From Roridomyces roridus (lineage: Eukaryota > Basidiomycota > Agaricomycetes > Agaricales > Mycenaceae): a stretch of 64,000 bases of DNA. The notes below the pieces were generated by a model, which searched no databases, had not been told where the DNA came from, and saw only the letters and a program-made list of their open reading frames with translations. The translations under genes were made by a program, and so were the position numbers. Shown here piece by piece: positions 44,445 through 55,145 of this stretch (position 1 is the first letter of the stretch; the number at the start of each line of letters is the position of its first letter). The stretch spans positions 1,612,001 to 1,676,000 of the forward strand of contig JARKIF010000009.1 in the NCBI GenBank assembly GCA_029378245.1, written 5' to 3'.

Positions 44445-44958
44445 GAACGGGATTGAACAGATGCGGCCACACACACACTGGATGGCTACCAACTCGTGAC
44501 CAAATCCTCGCAGATGCGGCACACTCGATGACGGCAAGATCACAGTGTGCCGCATCTGTCGATGATCGACTGATGGCCAAGACTTTCTGAGTTGCCCACA
44601 ATGAGGTTAGGGATAGGTTAGGTTAGGTTAGTGGAGACACACTGTTTGGCAACAAATCAGTCCTCTCCCCCCCTTTTTCGTCAATGCGTGAAGAACTCGG
44701 AATCCACCGTGAGTGGCGGTTAGAATCTGTTAGGTTAGGTTAGTGAAGATGCACTCTCTGGCAAAAAAATCAGTCTTCTCCCCCCCTTTTTCGTCTGTGA
44801 ATGAAGGATACATAAGCCACAGTGAACGGTCTTGGCAATCAACACAAAATCGACAGGTGCGGCACACTGTGATCAGCGACGTCACGAGTGTGCCGCATCT
44901 GTCGTGGTTGATACACATCCAGTGAGTGTGTTGCCGCACTTGTTACATCCTCCCGAGG
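44445..44958. mobile_element. fold-back element with ~130-bp inverted arms
   Basis: The arms 44445-44583 and 44829-44958 are inverted copies (CTGGATG, GATGCGGCACACTCG and GATCACAGTGTGCCGC are shared in order). Each arm also contains its own palindrome (GCGGCACACT..AGTGTGCCGC). The centre holds two tandem copies of a ~120-bp unit that begins TTAGGTTAGGTTAG and contains a C-run followed by a T-run. No protein is encoded. Confidence 0.65.
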
Positions 44959-45700
44959 AATGGGAACAAGTCTTCCGCAGTTTTCGGATCCTTCTCGTGC
45001 TCTTATCACTCCGAAAAAAATAGACATAAAGTAGACACTCCCAAGATTGAAATGGGTCAAACCCCGAGGGAATTGGGGCAATAATGAGTTCAGTCAAAAA
45101 ACCATTGATCACTGTGCAGAGGCGGTGATTGGCAAATAATCCTGCCTTTTCCCGATTGCATACCAAGAGGTGGGCACCGGCTACTTCCGGGATATCAAGC
45201 ACCCCTCGGAGGTCGGTCCGAAGCCTCTGATGGCGCATTTTCCTCTCTCACCTGCGCTCAGATTGAGAATCTGCTATAGTAGTAGAAGACCACCCCCCCG
45301 GATCGTCACCCCTAGCTGCCCCGAAATTTCTGGGCAAAAATCTGTAATATTCATCTATTTCCCTTTTGCGGCGAAAAATGATGGGAGTTTTATATCTCGC
45401 TCGAGCGCAGTTCTACGGCCAAATTAACTTGTCCTAGGGGACCATAATTGATATCTGGCTATCCGATGCAATTTTTCATTTTGTGTTTTGACCCAGCCCT
45501 TCGTGAGATACAGGTCCGATCACCGGTAAAGTAGGCTGGATCCGAGCACCTTTGGTGGGAAAAAAAAATTCCACCCAAAACCATCTTTTTTTGCACAGGA
45601 AAGCGTCCAAAAAGAGGTTGATATACTTTTTTCGGGAGTTGCCCACCTCTTGCATACTCTCGCAAAGCATTCCCCATCGCACCTCTGTAAGTAGTCGCAA
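44959..45700. other. repeat-like DNA with no recognisable gene
   Basis: I see no coherent reading frame or terminal repeats. The part from about 45465 to 45690 has several homopolymer runs and looks like a dispersed repeat, but I cannot classify it from one copy. Confidence 0.4.
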
Positions 45701-46040
45701 TTCGCATAGTTGCCGAGAACCGATATACCCGACTGCGAAGAGCAGCGACGACCGCAACCAAACTCTGGGGTCATCGGGTCGAAGAAATGATTCGATAGAT
45801 AAATAAAATATCCCTCTACAATATTTTTCGCCTTCACATTGCAAAGCGTAAATTCACATGTGAATTCGTAGTAGCATACAAGGGGGTATCGGTCCAGCGC
45901 ACTCTCTCTCTTCTCTCGCTCAGAAATGCTCCTGAAGCATCGTTGAGTAACAGGATTCCAGCCATTGAAAGAAATGCATGTACCTTGGCAAAGGTGAATT
46001 CCACCTGCGCACATGAGTGATGGTCGCACGCCTCCTTCAA
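45701..46040. repeat. right copy of the ~338-bp direct repeat
   Basis: Matches 25797-26135 in the same orientation: the MAPKKK C-terminal codons (RRAATTATKLWGHRVEEMIR), the gap, and the oxidase end. The first 25-30 bp are more diverged. The MAPKKK part is a fragment with no upstream gene. Confidence 0.85.
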
Positions 46041-47949
46041 CGCCTTGGCAATGGCACCGGCTCCACAGAAGTAAGTCCCGACTTTGGTCTTGAGCTGCGA
46101 CGTGCTGCCTGGGATGTACTGTCCGCTCTCGATAGCCTGCCTCATTTGCTGGTAGATTGTCATCCAGTCGGGGCGGCCGAACATGGTACGGCTGCGGAGG
46201 AGGGTAAGGGGGTCGTACTCGGCACCGGCATCGTTGACGGCAATGTTCCAGAGCATGTCCTCGCTGATCTTCTGCGTGAGGTAGACGTTGATACGCAGGA
46301 AGTTGGCTGCAGCTAATCAGTATGTTGCAAAGGGTGAAGGAAAAAGACGACGCACGATCCGCCTGAGCAGCCTCAATTTCGGACAAAAGACTCTGGAACC
46401 ATCCGAACGAAGGAGCATCACGGCAAATCCAGAAGAATTCGACGCGGCGCAAAGAGCCACAGTTGCCCTGCCTCTGGCGGTACCAGATATCCTTGAGGAT
46501 GGACGCAAAAGGCGTGACACCGATACCAGCTCCAACAAGGACGGCGACTTGGACACCAAACACATCCTCGGCCGGGGCGCCGAAAGGACCGTCGATGCGC
46601 ACTTGAGGAAGGCTGAGACCGCTGCTCGCATCAAGTTCCACAAAGTCCCCACGCAACGATCCATTCTCGGACTTCTCGGTACCCTTCATCGCAGCAGAGG
46701 TCATTGAAGCGACAACCGACGGACCCACGCCAAGACGGTCGCCAAGGGCACGTGTCCAGTCACCGACTTGTCTGATGTGGATGGAGACATAGGGATCCTT
46801 GGGTGCGGAAGTAATGGTGAACTAAAAGGACAGTTGAGTTGCGAGGGAGGAGTGTAAATGGAGATGCTGCATACGGGGTGCCATTGGAAGGTGGAGATCT
46901 CAGGGACGTTGATGAAAAGCCATTGTCCGGCGGTGTATTTGAAGCTTGGCTTGAGGATACGCAATTCCATGGCACCTGTACATCAAACAATGAGACGGGG
47001 GCTCTCATCAACGTAACTGGGAAACCATACCGCTGGGATGGACCAAGACTTTGGAAAGACGGGTTGATCTCCGGGCGCGGTACTCACGCCACATGCGCTC
47101 CCCAAAGTAGAGGATGCCCGGCCAGATCGTGTACCTCCAGCTTAAATCCGAGACATGCTCAGTAGAATAGAATGGGAATGGGATTTTTTTTTACCTCAAG
47201 TAGCCTAGGCAGTGCTCAGTGCTGTAGAAAGGGAAGCTTTTTATATAATCCGGGTCCACGGAGTCGCGGACGAAGCATCCAGTTGCGTGGGTGTAGAGGC
47301 CGAGCATGAAGAAGAAGGCGAGATGATGGGTGTACCAAAATGCCTCGAAACACTGGGTGCGGATCTTCTGGGAGGCTGTGGTGTACATGAGCAACATGAT
47401 GAGGAGCATGAAGTGCCCCGTTATGCCACCGGGCTGGGTGTAGTGGATTTGGAGGGCAATTTGTTTCCGAACCTCTAGAGACAAGTTAGAATGACTCTGG
47501 GCACTCTGGATAGGCACGTACGAGTTCGCTCGACGTTAATAAAGTTAACGTAGTGCGCGGTTGTGTGCACCATTGCCCAGAAAGCCATTGAGTAGGCAAC
47601 CTGCCGGTGGAACCAGATGTTCTCGTCCGCAGGGAAAAGCCACGTGAGCTTGGGACGGACGACCTTGATGATATTGCGCAACATGGGGATAAGGATGAGA
47701 CCACCATCGAATGCGAGGACCAGGCCGGCACCACGAGACGTCCAGACCGAGAACTTGAGCCCGTTGAGCGCGGCAAGCTTCGTGTTTGTGGCCTGGGAAC
47801 AGGGGTAAGGAGACACCTACAACGATGAAGCTACTTGCCTGACTGTGCCAGCCATAGCCAAAGAGGAAGAAGTGGAGGCCATAGAAGATGAGATTGAAGG
47901 CGAGCCTTCGCGGAGTGCCGAACTCTCTCTTGAACCAACTCTCTCCCAT
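45920..47949 (-). CDS. noxA: NADPH oxidase (NoxA/gp91phox family)
   Basis: Starts MGESWFKREFGTPRRLAFNL. It is a six-helix ferric-reductase-type membrane domain with heme-ligand His pairs (HRQVAYSMAFWAMVHTTAHY and the WYTHHLAFFF helix). The FAD-binding motif HPFTITSAP is formed across an intron, and GAGIGVTPFASIL binds NADPH. The last exon (45931-45920) encodes only EHF and stop, giving the conserved FAKEHF end. Nox enzymes pass electrons from NADPH to O2 to make superoxide and act in fungal differentiation. There is no EF-hand extension, so this fits NoxA rather than NoxC. Copies of both ends lie in the insert to the left. Confidence 0.92.
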
Positions 47950-48253
47950 GATTGTGGACTACTAGATGCGAATAGATTTGAAAGGTGTGTGTGTGTGGCC
48001 CGGCCAGACGAAGAGGATGAGGGGGATAGGCGTAAGAAGGAAAGAAAGGCGTAGCCTGACAGGTGAACAAAGGAACGAAGGGGATGATCCAAAGATGTCA
48101 CGCTTTGCACGGACCCAGCTTATTACAAGGAGCTGTCACCATGGTCACCAATTGATTTCCAGTCCCTTGGGCCACTCTGTAGTACAGCTGTCCACCGCGC
48201 TCCCCGTCTGGCATCACATCAAGTCACTATGAAACCGCTCCCGGGCCCTCTCC

Positions 48254-49078
48254 CTACTCCTCGTATCGGTACGCGACCATCGCCTCAATGCGGTGAACGT
48301 CAGTACTGAAACTGCGCATCTTGACCTGCTGCGACTTGCTGGCCTCGATAGCGAGCGGGTCCGTGTCGAACCATTCGCCGGCGGGCACTTCTGCCGACTC
48401 CTCGGTGTAGGCCAGTATATTGAACACCTTGTCCTCCTGCATCACAGGCAGAAATGTCACCATTGAGACGATCTGCTTCAGAATTGCGCGGATCTCTGAC
48501 TGGATTTCAGCTTCGGGTTTGCTACTCCTGTAAGAGATCGCTATTAGCTGATAGGTACAAAAACCCGGAGACGCACGACGGCTCTGTCCCATCTGCCGCG
48601 GGTTCAACCAGCTTGATGTCAAACACCCAGCGCTCCAGTGTCGCACGCGTATCTTTCGCCAAGATGACCAGAACGAGCTGGGTCACCGAGCCTGTCAATA
48701 TCCACTCTGCGGGATTTCATCAGTGTCGGGATGTTGTCGTTGGGTGGCACCCATACTTTGGACCTGTGCTAGGATTCTTTGAATAGATGTATATTGAACG
48801 TCCCAAAGTTGCCGCAAAGCACGCACTTTTCGATATAGTTTTCGAGAGCGAGATCCTGAGTCACGAGCACCACCTGCCCGTACTTTTTGACCATATGAAA
48901 GTCATCCGAGGGGTAGACTTCGCGTTGAAAGAGAATACTGTGCCAACAGGCTCGGTCGCGTCGAGGATGTCAAGGGTAGAACCTACGAATTGACGGCATA
49001 TTTGAAGAACTCGGTGACGATGGCGGCGGAACCCTTGAGGGTGATTGTCTGCTTGTTGGCTTGCTTTGAGGGAGGCAT
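48254..49078 (-). CDS. MAD2: spindle checkpoint protein MAD2 (HORMA domain)
   Basis: Starts MPPSKQANKQTITLKGSAAI, with VTEFFKYAVNSILYQREVYP across an intron, then FHMVKKYGQVVLVTQDLALE. The C-terminal safety-belt region is EVPAGEWFDTDPLAIEASKS, then QQVKMRSFSTDVHRIEAMVAY. This spans the whole HORMA domain of MAD2, which binds CDC20 at unattached kinetochores to hold anaphase. Introns lie near 48990, 48705 and 48530. Its start is 71 bp from the divergent TAF5 start. Confidence 0.92.
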
Positions 49079-49149
49079 GAGGGGAACGAGAAAGGCGCGT
49101 CTGGTTTTGGTTGCATCACGTGTTCGAGAGGCCATTGTCCTCGACAGCA

Positions 49150-51875
49150 ATGTCGGGATCCTCGCAATCCCCGTCGCCGCGCGAGCCGCCCAATGTTACC
49201 GATACGGACAAGACTTTACTTGAATATCTGCGTTCTCGGGGGCATACTGCTGCCGCCAAGGGCCTGCTCGACGACATCGAGGCCAACGAGTCTGACAAGG
49301 GCAAGCAGCCGGAATCTATTCCTCCAGACCAGCTCCTCAAGTCCCTCGCCGTGTACGCGCAGAATCCCTCCCGACCAGGAGAAAATGTTCTCAGAGACTC
49401 TTCGAGCGTGCTGCAAGAGGTCCAAGCCATGGGCAATCCCAGCAACATCCAAAATCTTCTCGCAAGCATCGGCCCTGTTGGCGCCGAGGACATTCTGTCC
49501 CTTGACCCCACCGACAAACAAGAGGGCTATCGAGAACTGGAGGCATGGGTCGACGGGTCGCTAGACATGTATCGTGTGCGTCAACCGCGATATACACCGC
49601 GTTTTCTGACCCAATTGCAGCCTGAATTCCGTCCGATCCTGTTCCCAATATTTTGCCATTTCTACTTGGATCTAATACAACGCGGTCTCAAAGATGCTGG
49701 TGCGCGCCTTGTCTCGTTGCTGAACGCGACTCAACAGTGTCAGCCGTCAAATTCTATTCATCGTTTGCCTCGTCTCTTGCTGCATCTCACAGCGCCATAC
49801 TCCATCACATATCCACTCTTCTCCTTCCGGCTCACGTCCAAAATGACGAAATTGCGCAAAGATTTCGAGATGAAAAATATGTTGTGCGGATGAGTCGCTC
49901 TGGTTTTGGGCTTCTTGTCGGTTGGTTAACGGAAGGAGTCGGTGGAGAGGCGTTCGGCGCTGGCGATGGCTTTACCGGCGAATTGGGCAAACGCGGCCGA
50001 GTATCAGTCATGAGGGTCGTCAATAACCACCTCAGATTCGATGGCACGTCTCTTTCCGCCGTGTTAACACACCCTTTTAATCCACAATGCAGTTACCTCG
50101 TCCAATACCACCTCTGTTTCGCCGAATTCTTGGGAAGAGTCGACTGGACTCCTTTCATCCCTCATTCCTCGCGCAAATGTGAACAACCCCCAGGCATTCA
50201 ATGTTTCTCGAGGCGATTTGAAGTTGGGGCCTGCTCCACTTCCGGATGAGCTTCGCGCCGAGACACAGCGTGTTTTACGAGAACAGGCTCTTGTCGACAG
50301 GGACCCAATCGCACAATATGATGTTCAGGTTACTAGACAAGTCATCCCCGGGGTCGTAAACCCAGCTGAATCCGATCTTCTTCCTCACCCACCTGCTTTC
50401 CGCACCCTCGATGTCGAGCGCGAGGCAAACCACGTTCGGGACGCCAGAAAACGCATCAGATTAGAGCCTTCACTGCTCGTCAACATGGATCCCAATTCCA
50501 CTCAAGCCGCTGCTGTCAAATCGCGCGCTTTACCTAGCATCTGCGCCTACACTCTGCATGATGTGCCCGAGGGGTGAGTGTCCGGTTGCTCTTGCCAGTG
50601 GCTGCAATTGACGTTATGCAAGCGCTCCCTGTTGTACATTCTCCCCTGATACATCCATGATGGCCGCCGGGTTCGCTGAAAGCTATATCCGACTATGGAG
50701 CCTCAAGGGTGAAAAACTACGGGGCCTGAGAAGCGACTTCACGTCTACGTCGATAAAAGACTGTAAGTATGTGCACTCGGATACTGAAACCTCTTCATAT
50801 TCTCTCAGCTTCATCCCTGCGAAAAATTCGAGAAAAAGGCGGCAGTATCACGCGAAAACTGATCGGTCACAGTGGGCCCGTCTACTCTGTGGCATTCGAT
50901 CCATTGAGTGGGTCTGCTGCTGCCCCCAAGTACCTGCTTTCCTCTTCTGCCGACGCGACTGCCCGCTTGTGGTCGATGGAGACGATGACGAATATTGTCG
51001 CCTACCGTGGCCACGAGAATCCCGTGTGGGATGTCAAATGGAGTCCCCTTGGCATATATTTTGCAACCGGTAGTCGTGACCGCACTGCCAGGCTCTGGTC
51101 AACGGACAGGATTTCGTGTTTGCGAGTGTATGCGGGGCATCTGAGCGACGTTGATGTGAGCTGTTCTTTCTTTCTTTTTTGTCGCGATGCTGACTCGATC
51201 TCAGTGCGTGCAATTTCATCCAAATTCTTTATATCTCGCGACTGGATCGAGTGATTGGACTGCGAGACTTTGGGATGTTCAGCGTGGGTCGTGTGTGCGA
51301 GTTTTCATCGGCCACCAGGGTGCGGTGTCGTCTTTGGCCATGAGCCCCGACGGGCGTTATCTCGCAAGCGCAGGTGCGTTTACTACCATCCTTCAGACCA
51401 AATGACAGAACAAGTTTCTCTAGGCGAGGATCTTGCTATCAACTTGTGGGACCTTGGGTCTGGCAAAAGGATAAAGAAGATGACTGGGCACACGTCGTCG
51501 ATATATTCTCTAGCCTTCAGTGCCGAGTCGTCTTTGCTCGTCAGTGGTGGTGCAGATTGGACGGTAAGATGCTGGGATGTGAAAAGTGCCGGTGGATCGC
51601 GACAGAAACCGCGGGAGAATGGCAACTCGTCGTTCATGTCGATGGGATTGGCCACTGGGGAACCGTCTGCCACGCCTCTGAGCTACGGAGACGAGGAGAA
51701 TATGGAGACGTACGTTGATTGTTCTGCAGATTATTATTCCGACTCGCTAATCCTGCTTTTTAGGGTCGATCTGCTAGCTACTTTCCCAACGAAACGGACC
51801 CCAATTACGAATGTTCAGTTTACACCGCGGAATTTGTGTCTAGTAGCTGGAAATTATCTGTCCCCAGTTGTGTAG
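49150..51875 (+). CDS. TAF5: TFIID/SAGA subunit TAF5 (WD40)
   Basis: Starts MSGSSQSPSPREPPNVTDTD. LisH motif: LLEYLRSRGHTAAAKGLLDD. The TAF5 N-terminal domain includes MYRPEFRPILFPIFCHFYLD, then LIQRGLKDA, YVVRMSRSGFGLLVGWLTEG and RVVNNHLRFDV. The C-terminal WD40 propeller follows (GHSGPVYSVAFDP, GHENPVWDVKWSP, CVQFHPNSLYLATGSSDWTA, GHQGAVSSLAMSPDGRYLAS, GHTSSIYSLAFSAES). Two unusual introns are inferred: a 38-bp GT..AG intron near 49697, and a GC..AG intron about 50044-50092 joining FD to VTSSNTT. TAF5 scaffolds TFIID and SAGA. Confidence 0.92.
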
Positions 51876-52037
51876 TAGATGTAGCTGTATTTTATCCTGT
51901 GTTTGCGAGTGGCACACGAGTAAGGAGTCGATTGGAAGTGGTGGCTCACGTGCATGATCACTCCTCCGCTTCGCTTCATCCACCATGGTAATTCCAGGCA
52001 TTTCTGCTCAAACCTCTCTCATCGTCTGTAGTCGGAA

Positions 52038-52837
52038 ATGGAAGTCGACGATACCATGGACAGCATCCCCCAAGCGTCTGCCACCTCCATGCCCATTGTC
52101 CACTCAGACATCTCCAACACCCAGTGTACGCATACTTACCCTCTCTCCTCTTTCCCGTCTCATTGTCCTTCAGCCGCTTCTCCTGCACCTCCCCCTCGTG
52201 ACACCTTCCGCGAAATCCAGGTCAAGGTCCATATCCGTCGCCCTGACCGCGATTCCTGGGTTTACGTCGGACGTGCTGTGGTCTCCCAAGACCTCAACAA
52301 TCAGTCCTCCCGTGTCGGTGAGTGTTGTTCTTCCTTACGCGTCTCTCTCTGACATGTTGGATCTAGTCGTCAAGGCTGTCTCGACTGGAAAGGTCATCGC
52401 GGTGTTTAATGAGGTCAGTCGTCGCTCCGCATACTCTACACCCAATCTTTCATCTTCATTCTCAGAATTCTGATTTGCAAGCCGAAAAAAGAGGCAACTT
52501 TGTCGTTATTGGATGTGTGGAAGGCTCGCGTGTAGTATCCTGGTCTTTGAACGTGAGCTCCCGCCTCGACATGCCCCAACTAGCGCTCATTCCTAATTAG
52601 GCTTTGAACAATTCGGAAACTCTCCGCCTGCTTGCTAGCATTGAGCTCGCGTGTTACAAGTGCAAGCAGGCGCTCGCTGATCCCCGCATGCATACCAAGG
52701 CCCGCCGTCGCATCGAGCGTGTTATCAAGGACGATAGACGCCGCCGTCACAGACGGCGTAAAGACCAAGACGCCATGATCGACGCCTTTTCCAAACAGAG
52801 TATCACTCCTGGAACCATGGATGACGGCCCCCCGTGA
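52038..52837 (+). CDS. conserved fungal protein of unknown function
   Basis: Five exons by clean GT..AG introns give about 200 residues: MEVDDTMDSIPQASATSMPI, then PRDTFREIQVKVHIRRPDRD with SWVYVGRAVVSQDLNNQSSR, VVKAVSTGKVIAVFNENS, FVVIGCVEGSRVVSWSLNAL and NNSETLRLLASIELACYKCK. A very basic helix (ARRRIERVIKDDRRRRHRRR) closes it. The strand-rich first half could be a PH- or EVH1-like fold, and the basic tail suggests a nucleic acid or nuclear role, but I do not recognise a family. The splice pattern and coding feel make it a real gene. Confidence 0.7.
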
Positions 52838-53649
52838 CGAACGCGATGGGCTGTTCTTGTTGCCTTGTTGTACGTTGTTCTCCCAAGATGGACCGTCACA
52901 TATGTATTTTATTAGACTTGTCGTGCACTACGCTTTCTGTGTTGAATGAATGTTAATGGTCTGCAGAGAATGGTTGGGAGCGTGAACCCAAAATTTTCAA
53001 AGCTTTCGTTCAGGAGAATCATTCAAATTCAAATGCCTCATACAAGTACACAACGGGAAACGGCCTATTTTCGAAATCCTTCCTGCCATTGCAGCAGTTT
53101 CGCCCCAAGAAGTCAGTATGACGCTGTCTGCGGAGTGGGTAAGGTACTCACGGTTTCCTGTGTCGTAGACGCGGGAACTAATGCCTCAGTTGGCCAACAA
53201 CTATTCGATCGAATGGTCTGCTTGGGCTCATCGAAAGACCCGGGACTAAATAGCTGGCGAGAGTTGTGAGGAGCGTCCGAATATGCTACGAGCTACTGTC
53301 CTTTTCTGCTCTCGGACTGAAGCGCTGCTCCCAGCCTGAGAGGTGCAGCAGACGTAGTGTAGCCAAATGGCACATTGTAAGGTTTGGACGTGGCGGGATG
53401 TTGCACTTCCTGTGCTGCGGCCACAGAAACACCAGATAGAACAAGGAGGCACGACCACGCGTTGCCGAGATTGTGAGACTGAGAATATTTCTGACCCTCG
53501 TGATCGTGGCACATGGAAAAAATTTATCGGGTCGGGGCGTGGCATAATATTGCTGCATAGTACGGTAGGGCATGAACACAGTATCAGACAATATAATGCG
53601 TAACGTTTTGGCATCAAGCAAGACGACAACAAAGGTGAAGACAAGCTGT
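52838..53649. other. 812-bp gap without a supported gene
   Basis: Overlapping minus-strand ORFs of 73-132 residues cover 53246-53644. One contains a signal-like run (SCLLVLSGVSVAAAQ), but none has a convincing start, splice pattern or recognisable domain. Confidence 0.4.
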
Positions 53650-54453
53650 TTACTGGAAAAGGACGGTCAGAAGAGGTAGAAACGAGAAGAAAAAAGTGAC
53701 ATACCTTCTTCTTGGCAGCCTCCTCCTCGTCCTTCTTCGCCTGGCGCGCCTTGCGAGAACCCTCGTGTCTCTGGTTGGCGCGGGCGACACGAAGAGTGCG
53801 GAAAGCATTGAATTCGCGTTCCTCGGCGGTGATTTTGCGGGGAGCCTCGGCAGAGTAGGTCTCGGGCAGGGGGACGGCGACGCGAGTGGTGGGGGCAGTG
53901 AGATCAGCACCCTAGGACAACAAGTTAAGGCATATGAAAAGAAATGATAAAAAAAAAGGGACTCACAGTGGAATCACCCTTCTTGGGCTTGCCAGCCTTG
54001 CGAGGGAAGACAATCAACTTGGTCTTGTACGCAAGCAAGCGCTCCACGTTGACTTTTTTGCCCTCCTCGCTCAGATTCCGCCGCCTGTGATCAACAACGA
54101 TGCCAACACCACGGGCCTCTTTCCGGCCGACACCAGCAGCCTTGAGCTCAGCAAGGGTGAAACCACGACCCTCCCGAACCTTGCGGTTGTATCGAACTGT
54201 TTGGGCGCGAACTGCGGGACGAAGAAGTTCAAGGGGGCGAACACCGAGGGTTGCAGCCTTCGTCTTGCGAGCTGTACGACGACGAAGCTTGCGGCCTGGT
54301 TGATCGAACCAGGTTTTCACTCGACGTTGCCAGTCTTTGCGGAAATGGTTTCCGTGGAGGACGTTGTTCTATCGCGAAAAAAAAAACGGGAAATTAGAGC
54401 TGGGAGATGGGGGAAAGAGCAAGGAAATGAAGGAGAACCTTGCCGAAACCCAT
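53650..54453 (-). CDS. RPL13: 60S ribosomal protein eL13
   Basis: The first exon encodes only MGFGK. The second begins NNVLHGNHFRKDWQRRVKTW, then FDQPGRKLRRRTARKTKAAT with LGVRPLELLRPAVRAQTVRY, and EGRGFTLAELKAAGV. The third starts GADLTAPTTRVAVPLPETYS and ends DEEEAAKKK. A final intron separates the last AAG from the stop codon, so the last exon begins with TAA (53652-53650). The family is a core large-subunit protein. The region upstream carries two copies of CCTCAAGACATCGGT (near 54515 and 54662) and is duplicated in inverted form at 57.1-57.5 kb. Confidence 0.93.
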
Positions 54454-54701
54454 AGCTACTCGTCCTCGTCAGTAACAACAACGTTGAGCTCGAAAATTAT
54501 CCGCGGACTGACCGATGTCTTGAGGATTCTAAAAAGAACCTGTAAAAGACACGGATTGAGACGAAACAGACAGGTTGCAAAGCCAGCAGCGTACACAGAG
54601 AAGGGAGGAAAGACGGAGGGTCGTCGTCAGCGTCGAGTTCCAAAAGTAGGCACGGACTCACCGATGTCTTGAGGATGAGTTGCTTGCTCTGCTTTGGCAA
54701 C
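54338..54701. repeat. left arm of inverted duplication (eL13 5' region)
   Basis: 364 bp covering the eL13 upstream region, exon 1, intron 1 and the first codons of exon 2. It is present inverted at 57139-57530 with a diverged intron but well-conserved flanks. Confidence 0.88.
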
Positions 54702-55145
54702 TAGTCAGCATTTGTCAGCATCCCCACGCTTCCCCATCTGTTCATCACATCATATACCCATACGGTCGCAAGCTTCGGCACCGTGTGATAGCGACTTGCT
54801 CCCGACCGCCATGCCGCTTCTATTGCGCTTCTATCGTCGAACTCGTCGGATACTTGGCTCCCGTGATTCTAAGGCTGAGAACTCTGCTACCGCCGTGTTG
54901 CTTCCGACTGTCTGGCTGCACGGTGGCCCGACTTTCTGGGCGCTCGCTGTCCCGTCCCAACCGCGCTAAACTACCCTGTCGCATCGGACCTTGCGTCAAT
55001 GAAAATTCCTTTTGTCTATCACCACAATGTTCATTTTCCGAGGAGAAGCATCTCATCTTCTCACCCATGCCTCATTGCCATTTATACTTTAATGCACCCA
55101 GCAGCATATAAGCACTGAATCTGATCGATTTTCTCACTGTTCACC

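Noticed and set aside
44600..44760. TTAGGTTAGGTTAG runs as internal telomere repeats
   Set aside because: Only two or three units each, without the TTAGGG form, and part of a tandem unit inside the fold-back element.
49690..49745. Apparent frameshift in TAF5
   Set aside because: A short 38-bp GT..AG intron joins GLKDA to VSAVKFYSSFA in frame, so no indel is needed.
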